A stretch of 39,396 nucleotides of DNA from an uncultured Eubacteriales bacterium (GCA_900314355.1 OMUY01000069.1:1-39396), one strand, 5' to 3'. Positions 1-8,422 are shown, counted from the stretch's first letter. Notes: generated by a model from the letters alone, not told the origin. Numbers and translations are program-made.

Positions 1-2597
1 ACGGCTGGGCGACGAGCGCCAGCGGCAGTAAGGTTTATAACGATAAGCAGAGTGTTAAAAACCTGTCCTCGACTGCAGGTGCAACAGTTAATTTGTACGC
101 CAAGTGGACGGACGCAAGTGTCACGCTTCCCACGCCAACGCGAACTGGTTACACACTGAAGGGCTGGTATACGGCTGCAAGCAGCGGAACGAAGATCGGA
201 GACGGCGGCTCGAAGTATACGCCGTCCGCAAACGTGACGCTCTATGCACAGTGGACGCCCATCACCTACAGCGTGAAATTTAACGGTAACGGCTCGACTT
301 CGGGATCTATGAGCAATCAGTCGCACACCTATGATACCGCCAAGACTTTGACCGCCAACGCCTTTAAGCGGGCGTTTACGGTAACGTACAATTATAATGG
401 CAACGGCAAGGCGAATACAACAGCGACGGCGAACGCAACCTTCAGCGGTTGGGCGACGAGCGCAAGCGGGGCAAAGGTCTACAGCGACAAACAGAGCGTA
501 AAGAATCTGACTTCGACTGCAGGTGCGACCGTTAATCTCTATGCCAAATGGACCGATGCGAGCGTTACGCTTCCCACGCCGACAAGAACCGGTTATACGT
601 TTTCAGGGTGGTACACCTCTGCGAGCGGTGGTACAAAAATCGGTGCAGGCGGCGCAGGTTATACGCCGAGTAAGAATATAACCTTGTATGCGCAGTGGAG
701 CCCGATCACCTACACCATCAAGTTTGTCGGTAACGGTTCCACCTCCGGCTCGATGGCAAATATGACTATGACTTATGACGCAGCCAAGAATCTGACCGAT
801 AACGCATTCAAGCGTACCGGTTATTCGTTTACTAGCTGGAACACCAAAGCTGATGGCGGCGGAACAAAGTACACGAATAAGCAGTCTGTTAAGAACTTGA
901 CTACGATAAACGGCGCGACAATCACTTTGTATGCTCAGTGGACGCCCGATTCGTATACCATTAAATTTAACGGCAACGGCTCTACTTCCGGAACAATGTC
1001 AGACTTAAAAATGACCTACGATGTGGCTAAGGATTTAACGGCAAATGCGTATAAGCGAACCGGATATACCTTTAAGAATTGGAATACAAAGACGGATGGA
1101 ACCGGCACTTCTTACGCAGACAAACAGTCCGTCAAGAACCTCTCCGTTTCAAGTGGAACGACGATCACATTGTATGCACAATGGACACCGATTTCCTATT
1201 CCATTAAATTCAACGGTAATGGTGCGACTTCCGGCACAATGGCAAATCTCGCTATGACTTACGATGTCACCAAGAACCTGATGGAAAATGCGTTTAAGAA
1301 AACGGGTTATGTTTTCAGCGGGTGGGCGACGACGGCAACCGGAAAGGCGACGTATTCCGATAAGCAATCGGTGAAGAATCTCACGACCACGAACGGAGCG
1401 ACGATTAACCTTTACGCCGTTTGGACTCCCATCACCTATACGGTCAAATTCAACGGCAATAACAGCACATCGGGTACGATGTCGAACCTGTCCATGACCT
1501 ATGATACCGCAAAAACGCTGACTGCTAACGCTTTCAAACGCACCGGATACACATTCGGCGGCTGGAATACAGCGGCAAACGGGTCCGGGACAAAGTACAC
1601 GGATAAGCAGAGTGTCAAGAACCTTACAACAACACAGGGTGCGACCGTCAATCTTTATGCGCAGTGGACGTCGATTTCGTACTCTGTGAAGTTCAACGGC
1701 AATGGATCGACTTCGGGCAGTATGAGCAATCAGAGCTTTGTTTATGACAAGGCACAGAATCTTACAGCTAACGCATTCAAGAGAGAGTTTACCATCACCT
1801 ACAACTATAACTACACCGGAAAAACAAATACGACCGAGAAAGCAGCGGCAACCTTCAACGGATGGGCTACGAGTGCGGGCGGATCAGTTGCTTATACTGA
1901 CAAGCAGTCTGTAAAGAACCTGTCCTCCACGAGCGGCGCAGTAGTCAACGTCTATGCAAAGTGGACGAATAAGGCGATCACACTTCCCACACCGACTCGG
2001 ACCGGATATGTGTTTGACGGTTGGTACACGACGGCGACGGGCGGCACTAAGATCGGCGGAGGCGGCAGCTCCTATACGACAGATAAGGATATTACCGTTT
2101 ACGCACACTGGACGCCGATCACTTACACGATCAAGTTTGACGGAAATAAGGCGACGAGCGGGACAATGTCTTCTATGTCCATGACCTATGACGTAGCGAA
2201 AAACTTGACCGTCAATGCGTATGCAAGAACGGGATATACCTTTACAGGCTGGAATACCGCCGCCGATGGCAAAGGTACGGCGTACAGTGACAAGCAGAGC
2301 GTGAAAAACCTGACTGCAACGGATAAGGCGACGATCACTCTGTATGCGCAGTGGAAACCGATTTCGTATACAATTCGGTTTAATTCCAACGGCGGTACAG
2401 GAACAATGTCCGATTTGGCAATGACCTATGATGTCGCCAAGAACCTGACGGCAAACGCCTTTGTGAAAAATGGTGCGGAGTTCATCAAGTGGAATACCAA
2501 AGCAGACGGGATGGGTACGGATTATTCCGATAAGCAGGTTGTGAAGAATCTCACGACCGAAAACGGCAAAGTCATCACCCTGTATGCACAATGGAAG
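1..2597 (+). repeat. Tandem InlB B-repeat array with a higher-order unit
   Basis: About 12 diverged B-repeats of roughly 65-80 residues in the protein. Two classes alternate: units with G-W-[NA]-T and D-K-Q-S-V-K-N-L, and shorter units with G-W-Y-T and T-K-I-G. A compound unit recurs at about 1-260, 290-700 and 1680-2115: a segment containing Y-N-Y-N, then a Y-A-K-W repeat, then the L-P-T-P-T-R-T-G-Y unit. DNA copies differ mostly at third codon positions. Confidence 0.8.
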
Positions 2598-3530
2598 AAC
2601 ACACGCGAGCTGTCTTTGGAAGCGATCACACCCAACGCAGCTTACAGAGAATCGACCGACGTTATCACATCCTTTAACCTTGTCAACAAGGGTGAGGGAG
2701 CTTGTCTGCCGACCGGTAATGTAAGCGTTGTATTCAAGGTGTATAAGGATTCCACGGTTATCAAGACGGTCACACAGACAAACGTGATCGTTCCCGGAAA
2801 TGAAAAGAACCTGTTGTTCTTCAAGTGGACGGTGCCGTCAAATCTCGGCAGCAGTAAGATCTATGTATCTGCGGAGATCGTTGAAAACGGCGCAAGCTAC
2901 GGCTTAGTCAAGAACAGTTATACAACCTGCAAATATGACGTGTACTCCACACCGGATACGCAGTACGAAGCGTCCGCGCCGGATGGATTCGTTGTGCCCG
3001 AAGTCCCGACTGCAAAATCCGATACCGCAAAGTGGAGCGTTTGGACGTATGAAAATAACGCCTTTAAGAAGCTCAATTACGGTATGACGATTTCTGATGC
3101 CGCTGCGACAATCACGCCCGATGAAAGCGCGAACGCGGAACAGAAGAACGGCGGCTGGGTAATGAAGTCCGGCTACGGTTATGGAATCTCGCAAAACAAC
3201 GGAATCAAGACCCTCTCCGGTTATACGGCTGCGCCCGCTGCCGCATATACCAATGTGCAGTATGCGTTGGCATTATTCCCTGAATTCGGTTATGCGAATA
3301 CTGCGGATAAATGCCGCACTCTGGAACTTGTTTCCGGCAAGTGGATCTTCAGAGAAAACAGCGATTACGGCAGGCTGCACTTTACACCCTTGTGGTTCCC
3401 GGACGGTCCGTATACGGCAACGGTGCTTCAGAGCGACTGTTGGACGCCCGCGGGTATGATTTCTCGTATGAGCAACACAAATACAATCACAATCTCCGGT
3501 TCTGCCTATGACGATTGGTTCATCGGTTGA
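1..3530 (+). CDS. InlB B-repeat surface protein, 5'-truncated by the window edge
   Basis: The reading frame is open from base 3, so the true start lies upstream of the window; the ATG-like codon near 93 is internal. The visible part is about 1175 residues. Residues up to about position 2597 of the DNA are tandem Listeria-Bacteroides type (InlB B-repeat) units, each ending in a Y-A-[QKVH]-W motif and most containing D-K-Q-S-V-K-N-L; I count 12 such endings. The last 310 residues are a non-repetitive domain with aromatic-rich segments that ends in DDWFIG. No LPXTG or C-terminal membrane anchor is present, so the protein is either secreted or held by domains outside the window. B-repeats are usually extracellular spacers or adhesins in Firmicutes; that role is inferred. 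Transcription probably ends at the hairpin just after the stop codon. Confidence 0.88.
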   Translation, partial: GWATSASGSKVYNDKQSVKNLSSTAGATVNLYAKWTDASVTLPTPTRTGYTLKGWYTAASSGTKIGDGGSKYTPSANVTLYAQWTPITYSVKFNGNGSTSGSMSNQSHTYDTAKTLTANAFKRAFTVTYNYNGNGKANTTATANATFSGWATSASGAKVYSDKQSVKNLTSTAGATVNLYAKWTDASVTLPTPTRTGYTFSGWYTSASGGTKIGAGGAGYTPSKNITLYAQWSPITYTIKFVGNGSTSGSMANMTMTYDAAKNLTDNAFKRTGYSFTSWNTKADGGGTKYTNKQSVKNLTTINGATITLYAQWTPDSYTIKFNGNGSTSGTMSDLKMTYDVAKDLTANAYKRTGYTFKNWNTKTDGTGTSYADKQSVKNLSVSSGTTITLYAQWTPISYSIKFNGNGATSGTMANLAMTYDVTKNLMENAFKKTGYVFSGWATTATGKATYSDKQSVKNLTTTNGATINLYAVWTPITYTVKFNGNNSTSGTMSNLSMTYDTAKTLTANAFKRTGYTFGGWNTAANGSGTKYTDKQSVKNLTTTQGATVNLYAQWTSISYSVKFNGNGSTSGSMSNQSFVYDKAQNLTANAFKREFTITYNYNYTGKTNTTEKAAATFNGWATSAGGSVAYTDKQSVKNLSSTSGAVVNVYAKWTNKAITLPTPTRTGYVFDGWYTTATGGTKIGGGGSSYTTDKDITVYAHWTPITYTIKFDGNKATSGTMSSMSMTYDVAKNLTVNAYARTGYTFTGWNTAADGKGTAYSDKQSVKNLTATDKATITLYAQWKPISYTIRFNSNGGTGTMSDLAMTYDVAKNLTANAFVKNGAEFIKWNTKADGMGTDYSDKQVVKNLTTENGKVITLYAQWKNTRELSLEAITPNAAYRESTDVITSFNLVNKGEGACLPTGNVSVVFKVYKDSTVIKTVTQTNVIVPGNEKNLLFFKWTVPSNLGSSKIYVSAEIVENGASYGLVKNSYTTCKYDVYSTPDTQYEASAPDGFVVPEVPTAKSDTAKWSVWTYENNAFKKLNYGMTISDAAATITPDESANAEQKNGGWVMKSGYGYGISQNNGIKTLSGYTAAPAAAYTNVQYALALFPEFGYANTADKCRTLELVSGKWIFRENSDYGRLHFTPLWFPDGPYTATVLQSDCWTPAGMISRMSNTNTITISGSAYDDWFIG

Positions 3531-3545
3531 TATCGTTGATATTCG

Positions 3546-3573
3546 GGGCTGCTTCGATAGAGGCAGCCCTTTT
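3546..3573 (+). terminator. Rho-independent terminator after the B-repeat gene
   Basis: A 10-bp stem (3546-3555 with 3560-3569, one G-T pair), tetraloop GATA and four T follow the stop codon at 3530 by 15 bases. It lies just upstream of the SD of the next gene. Confidence 0.8.
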
Positions 3574-3591
3574 CATGAAAGGAAAGAATGT

Positions 3592-4146
3592 ATGAAAAAG
3601 ATAATCAAAAGAATTCTCCCGGCGCTTCTCTGCGCCTGTGTCCTTTGCGGCGGTGCTGTTACGGCATTCGCCTCGGAATATGACGATCCTGTTCAGTCGT
3701 ACTCGGTTTCAACGATTCCCGAACTGCATCCCGGTGAACAGTTTCAGATGGTTGTGCAGGTTTATCCCGAGGATGCGCCTTGTACGATTCGATATGAAAT
3801 TGAGGATGAGTCCATTGCCACGATTGATGATAACGGTCTTATTACCGCGCACCGTGAAGGTTATACCGCGATGTGGATATATATCGACTATGCAACGGGC
3901 AGTTATGGCAGCGGGAACGGCATTATGGTGAAAGCCACCGAAGAAACGACCGGCAATACGACAGACAACACAACTGAAACACAGGAATATCCGGAGAATA
4001 ACTTCGGTGCTGCAGATGGTTTTCGCTGCAAGCGTTGCGGCTGGTATGAAGCGAATAAAGATCATCCCGTTGCACTTGTGCGCTGCATCTTTTGGATGAT
4101 CCATACCATTACGCACATGGTGCAGCAGATCAACGCTCTTACCTAA
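3592..4146 (+). CDS. Secreted protein with bacterial Ig-like (Big_2-type) domain
   Basis: A 184-residue protein. I place the start at ATG 3592, which has a GAAAGGAA SD and begins a clear signal peptide (MKKIIKR, hydrophobic core, cleavage near AFA-S at residue 27). The frame is open further upstream, but that extension would run through the terminator hairpin and bury the signal peptide. Residues about 30-120 look like a Big_2 Ig-like fold, with the typical I-A-T-I-D-D-N-G-L-I-T-A core. A Thr/Asn-rich linker follows. The last 50 residues hold a C-K-R-C pair and a short amphipathic or hydrophobic helix. It is probably extracytoplasmic and surface-associated, co-located with the B-repeat protein. 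The exact function is unknown. Confidence 0.8.
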   Translation: MKKIIKRILPALLCACVLCGGAVTAFASEYDDPVQSYSVSTIPELHPGEQFQMVVQVYPEDAPCTIRYEIEDESIATIDDNGLITAHREGYTAMWIYIDYATGSYGSGNGIMVKATEETTGNTTDNTTETQEYPENNFGAADGFRCKRCGWYEANKDHPVALVRCIFWMIHTITHMVQQINALT

Positions 4147-4173
4147 ATCTTAACGTTTGGAGGATAAAAAATC

Positions 4174-4488
4174 ATGACGGTAACCTACAGCACGAAAATG
4201 GCAACGCGGTTTGGTATCAATACCGCTTTGGTTGCAGCGTATCTGTATAAGGAAACGCAGACAAACGGCAAAGAGGCTCATGAGCGACTTTGGGTGCGCT
4301 GTTCCCGTAAAAAGCTGACTGCGGTATTTCCCTTTATGGGTGAAAAGGCTGTTGCAAACGCGCTCAAACGGCTGACGGTCTATGGACTGCTTTTGAAATA
4401 TGAGTATAACGACAGCCGCTTCGACCGTACACTCAGTTTCTCTTTTACTGACTATGGAAAAGCTATGATGGAGGAAAAAGATGGTTGA
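4174..4488 (+). CDS. Small element protein, probable winged-helix fold
   Basis: A 104-residue protein starting at ATG 4174 with SD TGGAGGA seven bases or so upstream. The pattern of helices (ALVAAYLYKE, KAVANALKRLTVYGLL) followed by a beta pair (LKYEYND, RTLSFSFT) resembles a winged helix-turn-helix with a sentence-like G-E-K-A-V-A-N-A-L-K-R-L recognition region. This suggests DNA binding, perhaps regulation or replication of the element. No family is recognised with certainty. Its 3' end overlaps the next ORF by 8 bases, so the two are translationally coupled. Confidence 0.65.
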   Translation: MTVTYSTKMATRFGINTALVAAYLYKETQTNGKEAHERLWVRCSRKKLTAVFPFMGEKAVANALKRLTVYGLLLKYEYNDSRFDRTLSFSFTDYGKAMMEEKDG

Positions 4489-5425
4489 GTATGAAAAAAG
4501 ACCAATGATTGCCGAAGAAGATAAATATACCTTCCGGCAGAGCACGCAAATCTCTGGTCAGTGCGGATTGATTGGACATCTGAGAGGAGATATGGGATCA
4601 AGCGGAAACGAGTTTCACACCACATGGTGGGATTATCGGCAGGATATGCGAACCGATGAGTTTGCGCATGCCCTTGATGATGTAATCAATTCTCTGCGAG
4701 AGCAGGGCGATATTCTCGAAAACCGTGCGGCTCTTTCAAGGTATGCTTATGAAACACCGCAGAGCAAAATGAACACCGATAGGAACTTTTACGGTGTTCG
4801 GGTGGATACGGAAAAATATGCTTTCCTGCTAAGACTTTGCCCTGACAAAGGCGACTATAACCTGTATTGCTACTGTTACCGTCGTGATTGGCTGGACGAT
4901 CACATTCGCAGAGCCGCAAAGGGAATCAGATTTGTTGATACTCACTACAAGGAGAAATTCCGCATTCCGGACGGTGATAAGATCCGGATAACCTACCGGG
5001 ACGGTGAATGGGTTGACAGAACATGCCGATATATCGACGACTATCACGCTGAAATCGGAGATAACATCTTTCACATCTGTGAATTCGCAGAACGAATGGA
5101 GGCAAGCGAAGCAAAAACAATTCCGCTGCGCTCGTCGCTTCCTGATAGGTGCTATGTTTTTGTGCCGTCCGCAAACGAGATCGGAACTGTAAAAAAAGGT
5201 GAATCCGGATATTACAAGACCGGAATTTCCTTTGCTTCACCGGAAGAGGGAAAGGCGCTTGTGGAACAGTATAACGCCAAGCACGGTGTAAGCAAAGCAC
5301 AGGCGGCAGCCATGTCCGCCGGGTCTATGTTCGGATGGGAAACGCCTGCTGCTGATACGAAAAATTATGATGCGGGCGGGGTACCTGTTAAGTCGAAGCA
5401 CAGAGACAGGGGTGACGCACGATGA
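4481..5425 (+). CDS. Conserved mobile-element protein of unknown function
   Basis: A 314-residue soluble protein that overlaps the preceding gene and has its SD (GGAGGAAAA) inside it. The N-terminal half carries a G-x-L-R-G-D-M-G segment of the kind found in proteins carried by Firmicutes conjugative elements. The middle (residues about 110-200) has a Cys/Tyr-rich block (LYCYCYRRDWLDDH) and a beta-rich region. The C-terminus contains a conserved-looking G-V-S-K-A-Q-A-A-A-M-x-A-G-S-M-F-G-W segment followed by a charged tail. No catalytic motif is visible. The stop overlaps the next start as ATGA. It may belong to one of the large-polyvalent-protein-associated families, but I cannot name it. 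Confidence 0.7.
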   Translation: MVEYEKRPMIAEEDKYTFRQSTQISGQCGLIGHLRGDMGSSGNEFHTTWWDYRQDMRTDEFAHALDDVINSLREQGDILENRAALSRYAYETPQSKMNTDRNFYGVRVDTEKYAFLLRLCPDKGDYNLYCYCYRRDWLDDHIRRAAKGIRFVDTHYKEKFRIPDGDKIRITYRDGEWVDRTCRYIDDYHAEIGDNIFHICEFAERMEASEAKTIPLRSSLPDRCYVFVPSANEIGTVKKGESGYYKTGISFASPEEGKALVEQYNAKHGVSKAQAAAMSAGSMFGWETPAADTKNYDAGGVPVKSKHRDRGDAR

Positions 5426-5550
5426 GCAACTATTGTGTTTGCTGTGGCGAGGAAATCCCGGAGGGCAGAATGGTGTGTCCGATCTGTGCGCACAAAGCCG
5501 AATCGGAAGAAACCAGTCAGGGAAAGGACGATAAGGAGAACAAGGATTGA
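5422..5550 (+). CDS. 42-residue zinc-ribbon protein
   Basis: A very short gene starting at the ATG of an ATGA overlap with the upstream gene. The 42-residue product holds two Cys pairs, C-V-C-C (residues 5-8) and C-P-I-C (19-22), separated by a G-E-E-I-P-E-G-R-M turn. This is the standard zinc-ribbon hairpin seen in many small phage and ICE proteins. A highly charged tail follows. The overlap, Cys spacing and operon position support a real gene. It probably binds zinc and perhaps nucleic acid or a protein partner; nothing shows which. Confidence 0.68.
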   Translation: MSNYCVCCGEEIPEGRMVCPICAHKAESEETSQGKDDKENKD

Positions 5551-5552
5551 GA

Positions 5553-6239
5553 ATGCGAAGAATTATTATGATTCTTCCGCTTGTTTTCCTTCTGTCTGCC
5601 TGTTCACTGAAGAAGCAACCGATTCCCCTGCATATAATCGTATCAACCTCGGATATATCAAACACCGAGATTGCGTTGAGCAAAGAAACGAGCGAACCTG
5701 ATACAGAGATCCCCGATGTACAGGAAGAAACAACAACACAGGCAGATTTGAAACCAACAGAAACCGAACCTGAGATTGAAACAACGAAGGCTCCGCAGAC
5801 GACAGAAATTGTTGAAACGGAGCCTCCGCTTTCTTACGGTACCGCAGGAAGGCTGGATATTCCGTCTGTCGGAATCGGCGTTGCGCTGAATTATGCTCCC
5901 CTTGAGGAAGGAAACGCGCAAGCGGTCGTTGACAGAGAAGACAGCGCGGCATACTTTTTGTGGCACGACTGCAAGGACGTCATCGCGGATCACAACTATC
6001 AAAGCTTTCAGGTGCTTCCGAAGGTGCAGGCGGGTGACATCGCCGTTGTATCTACTGAGGATGGCTATGCAGATGAATATGTCTGCGTCAGAGTTTGCCA
6101 TGACGGTTTTAACACCGGGAATGACCTCTTAGATGAGAACAGAACGTCAATTGAATACAGTGATAACAGCCGATTTGTTATGTACACCTGCAATCAGGAT
6201 TGGCAGCATATTACCATTGTCTTTTGGGAAAAAGCGTAA
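5553..6239 (+). CDS. Lipoprotein with a sortase-like domain
   Basis: A 228-residue protein. ATG 5553 is preferred (AAGGA six bases upstream); a TTG at 5547 in the same frame is possible. The N-terminus is a lipoprotein signal with lipobox L-S-A-C (Cys17), so it should be tethered outside the membrane. Residues 28-95 are a Thr/Glu/Pro-rich linker. Residues 97-228 match the sortase pattern: G-R-L-D-I-P-S-V-G-I, a putative catalytic His147 in A-D-H-N-Y-Q-S-F, G-D-I-A, and Cys213 in V-M-Y-T-C near the C-terminus. The Arg that normally follows the Cys is not present; the tail reads N-Q-D-W-Q-H-I-T-I. Activity is therefore uncertain. No LPXTG substrate is encoded in this window. Confidence 0.75.
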   Translation: MRRIIMILPLVFLLSACSLKKQPIPLHIIVSTSDISNTEIALSKETSEPDTEIPDVQEETTTQADLKPTETEPEIETTKAPQTTEIVETEPPLSYGTAGRLDIPSVGIGVALNYAPLEEGNAQAVVDREDSAAYFLWHDCKDVIADHNYQSFQVLPKVQAGDIAVVSTEDGYADEYVCVRVCHDGFNTGNDLLDENRTSIEYSDNSRFVMYTCNQDWQHITIVFWEKA

Positions 6240-6251
6240 AAAAGGATCATT

Positions 6252-6276
6252 GCCGCAGAAGAAAACTGCGGCTGTT
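6252..6276 (+). terminator. Hairpin after the sortase-like gene
   Basis: A perfect 7-bp stem (GCCGCAG 6252-6258, CTGCGGC 6266-6272) lies 12 bases after the stop. The T tract is poor (TGTT), so termination would be weak. It is followed by CGGCTGTTACATAT, a motif also found after two later hairpins. Confidence 0.4.
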
Positions 6277-6281
6277 ACATA

Positions 6282-6310
6282 TTGCGAAATGGCGTTCTTT
6301 ATGTTATACT
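6282..6310 (+). promoter_or_regulatory. Sigma-A-type promoter
   Basis: TTGCGA (6282-6287), 17-base spacer, TATACT (6305-6310). It sits 30 bases upstream of the gene at 6342 and just after a hairpin, so it probably drives the genes from 6342 to 7711. Confidence 0.7.
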
Positions 6311-6341
6311 GCTTTAAGAAAAAACGAATGGGTTGATTGCA

Positions 6342-6518
6342 ATGGAGCAGGCAGAATGGGAGAAGCTGTCCTACGATGAAAAGAACAGACAGCTTTTTCT
6401 TCAGCAGAAAGAATTGCTGGAAACATTTTTAGCGCGTCACGTTATATCTCAGCAGCAATATGATAAAAGTCTCGGGGATCTTACGGCGAAGATGACGACA
6501 TCAAGTGGGGATGTATAA
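6342..6518 (+). CDS. Small conserved mobile-element protein
   Basis: A 58-residue, highly charged, helical protein. ATG 6342 is used; TTG 6333 in frame is an alternative, and neither has a strong SD. The composition and the segment K-N-R-Q-L-F-L-Q-Q-K-E-L-L-E-T-F-L followed by Q-Q-Q-Y-D-K-S-L-G-D-L are typical of a small protein family common in clostridial conjugative elements. Its function is unknown. The stop and the next start share a base (TAATG), giving tight coupling to the secreted protein downstream. Confidence 0.6.
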   Translation: MEQAEWEKLSYDEKNRQLFLQQKELLETFLARHVISQQQYDKSLGDLTAKMTTSSGDV

Positions 6519-7711
6519 TGAAGAAACGAACAACATTGTTAGTTGCAATTTTTGCGGCTGTCGCAATTCTTTTTCAACCTTGTGTTCATGTTGCCGCAGC
6601 CGGCGTCTCTCATCAAAACGCAACGGTAGAAACTCTGTCGGACGACGTTAAGGACGATGAAATTGATTATGCAGCAATTAAACAAATACTTGAGAAAATA
6701 ATAGAAGCTTTTAAAAATGTACTTGATAATCTGAGACGGTTCTTTATGATAATGCCGGAACAGACTTCTGTAGTTGAGGATTTTAATTACGGCGGTTATA
6801 GTGTAACGCGAGTGATTCCTGCGGTCGAGAGCTTGGAATGTTGGTATCCGTACTTTGATGCAAATAACGGAGTTTTCATCGCGGAGATATTCAATAAATC
6901 CGGGCGAACTCTCAGCTCGGAATCCACATTACACTATAGAAGTTATGATATGGACGGTATGCTTCTTAACAGCGGGACTGTTATGTTGAGTGGGAATGTA
7001 ACGTCGGATATTCTCCCAAATGAATGCTGTGATATTTCAATCGCTATCACCGATAAAACAACAAAAATCGAATTTTATAGCGCACATCTTGTATTCGCCT
7101 CGCCGGAGATACCAACGATTGAAACAAACCTGCCTTTTAGTGACGGCGGCATAGAATTGAAATTTCTTTCTGTAGAGGATGATTCCTGCATATTAACTGT
7201 ACATAACAGCACGTCGCAAGCGGCAGACGGAATGACCGTATTGCGTTATCAGTGCTATGACGCAGAGGATAAACTGTTGGCAGAATCGGTTTTATTCTTA
7301 AAAAATGATCTTGCGCCGTTTACAACGGTAAACCTTCGTTTTGAACTCGAAGCGGGCACGAGCAAAATCATTTTCACAAGTATTGACCCGATACTGAAAG
7401 ATGCGCCGATCAGACCCGGCAGTGCGCCGAAAACCAATCTTCCGTATGAAATGAACGGGATAAAAATAAAATCTGTTTCATTCACCGAAAACAAGGCAAA
7501 TGTAACAGTTGCAAATTATACGCACAAGTCAATCTCCGCTTTATCATATATTGAATATACTTGCTACGATGCTTACGGAAAAATCATAAAATCCGGAGAA
7601 CTGTTTCTCACTGATATGGATGAGAACGAAAAAGCGACATTGACTTTGCAAATACCGAGCTACACAAGGGAGCTTCGTTTCGGAAATGCTCATATATTTG
7701 GGAACGGTTAA
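6518..7711 (+). CDS. Secreted protein with three tandem beta-sandwich-like repeats
   Basis: A 397-residue protein with a signal peptide (KKR then a hydrophobic core, cleavage near AAA-G at residue 29). An acidic linker and short amphipathic helix (about 45-75) lead to three repeats of roughly 95 residues at about 85-195, 205-295 and 305-395. Each repeat has the plan: beta strands, an N-x-[ST]-x-x-x-[IL]-x-x-x-x-x-L-x-Y-x-x-Y-D line, a small extended strand ending in V-M-L or L-F-L, and a closing strand before an [IL]-x-F segment. This looks like FxLYD/DUF5780-type immunoglobulin-like folds. It is probably secreted or surface exposed. The DNA is visibly more AT-rich than the conjugation genes, suggesting cargo. 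Confidence 0.72.
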   Translation: MKKRTTLLVAIFAAVAILFQPCVHVAAAGVSHQNATVETLSDDVKDDEIDYAAIKQILEKIIEAFKNVLDNLRRFFMIMPEQTSVVEDFNYGGYSVTRVIPAVESLECWYPYFDANNGVFIAEIFNKSGRTLSSESTLHYRSYDMDGMLLNSGTVMLSGNVTSDILPNECCDISIAITDKTTKIEFYSAHLVFASPEIPTIETNLPFSDGGIELKFLSVEDDSCILTVHNSTSQAADGMTVLRYQCYDAEDKLLAESVLFLKNDLAPFTTVNLRFELEAGTSKIIFTSIDPILKDAPIRPGSAPKTNLPYEMNGIKIKSVSFTENKANVTVANYTHKSISALSYIEYTCYDAYGKIIKSGELFLTDMDENEKATLTLQIPSYTRELRFGNAHIFGNG

Positions 7712-7767
7712 TTAAAAATGTGTTTCTTTGCACATCATAATGAGAATTGGACTTCTTAATTTGACTG

Positions 7768-7783
7768 ATAAATCGGGATTTAT
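7768..7783 (+). repeat. Palindromic 16-mer, upstream copy of a direct repeat
   Basis: ATAAATCGGGATTTAT has 7-base arms around GG. The first 14 bases recur exactly at 8409-8422, so the two copies flank the gene at 7798-8412. Confidence 0.6.
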
Positions 7784-7797
7784 AGGAGAGTAATAGT

Positions 7798-8412
7798 ATG
7801 CTCACAGCAAAATACTATGAAAAGAATAACGGATATAAATATGTTCTGGACACTTTGAAAGAGCAGCTTGGAGAAGAAACGACTGTATCCATTGTTGATG
7901 AAGCTGTAAAAAAATGTAATGCGCTTTGCAGGAAGTATGCCGGCTTGCCTAAAAAGGAGAAAGTCCACACAGACAAGATGATTTTCCCTCGTGCTGCACT
8001 GTATAGGCAGATGATACAGCATATTCCAAGTGAACAGGCGATTGATTTACTAATGGAAGCAATTCGCATTGGAGTAGAGCCGGATATGAAGCGTTTGCGC
8101 CGCCTGACAAAGCCGACTTTTATGCGTTCTTTGTTTCTCAAGGCATTTTACAAGATGCTCTCTGTTTCTTTTAACGAAGAAGCCGGATTTAAAACAAAGT
8201 TCTATGAAACCGATAACAAGCGATTGCGTGTAGATGTGCTTCAATGCCCTTATGATAAATATTGTACACTCCTGGGCTGCAAGGAGTTGACGTCAACTTT
8301 CTGTTACAGTGATGATTGCATTTACGGCAACTTGACCGGCATTGAATATCAACGAAATGTCACAATTGGCAGAGGAGCAGATAAGTGTGATTTTGATTTT
8401 AGAAAAGCATAA
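7798..8412 (+). CDS. L-2-amino-thiazoline-4-carboxylic acid hydrolase-family protein
   Basis: A 204-residue protein starting at ATG 7798 after SD TAGGAGAG. The C-terminal third carries the family signature: C-P-Y-D-K-Y-C, L-G-C-K-E-L, F-C-Y-S-D-D, then G-I-E-Y-Q-R and a final G-R-G-A-D-K-C-D-F-D-F. The founding enzyme opens the thiazoline ring in L-cysteine synthesis by Pseudomonas, but most Firmicutes members have no proven substrate, and the conserved Cys/Asp set may mark a different hydrolase or metal-binding role. The gene stands alone, is AT-rich, and is bracketed by 14-bp direct repeats and by downstream hairpins, which suggests a cargo insertion. Family assignment is confident; activity is not. 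Confidence 0.75.
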   Translation: MLTAKYYEKNNGYKYVLDTLKEQLGEETTVSIVDEAVKKCNALCRKYAGLPKKEKVHTDKMIFPRAALYRQMIQHIPSEQAIDLLMEAIRIGVEPDMKRLRRLTKPTFMRSLFLKAFYKMLSVSFNEEAGFKTKFYETDNKRLRVDVLQCPYDKYCTLLGCKELTSTFCYSDDCIYGNLTGIEYQRNVTIGRGADKCDFDFRKA

Positions 8413-8422
8413 ATCGGGATTT
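8409..8422 (+). repeat. Downstream copy of the 14-bp direct repeat
   Basis: ATAAATCGGGATTT, identical to 7768-7781. It overlaps the stop codon of the hydrolase-like gene. Confidence 0.55.

Noticed and set aside
1884-2591. 235-residue minus-strand ORF opposite the B-repeats
   Set aside because: It is a repetitive antisense shadow of the repeat array, without SD or family resemblance.
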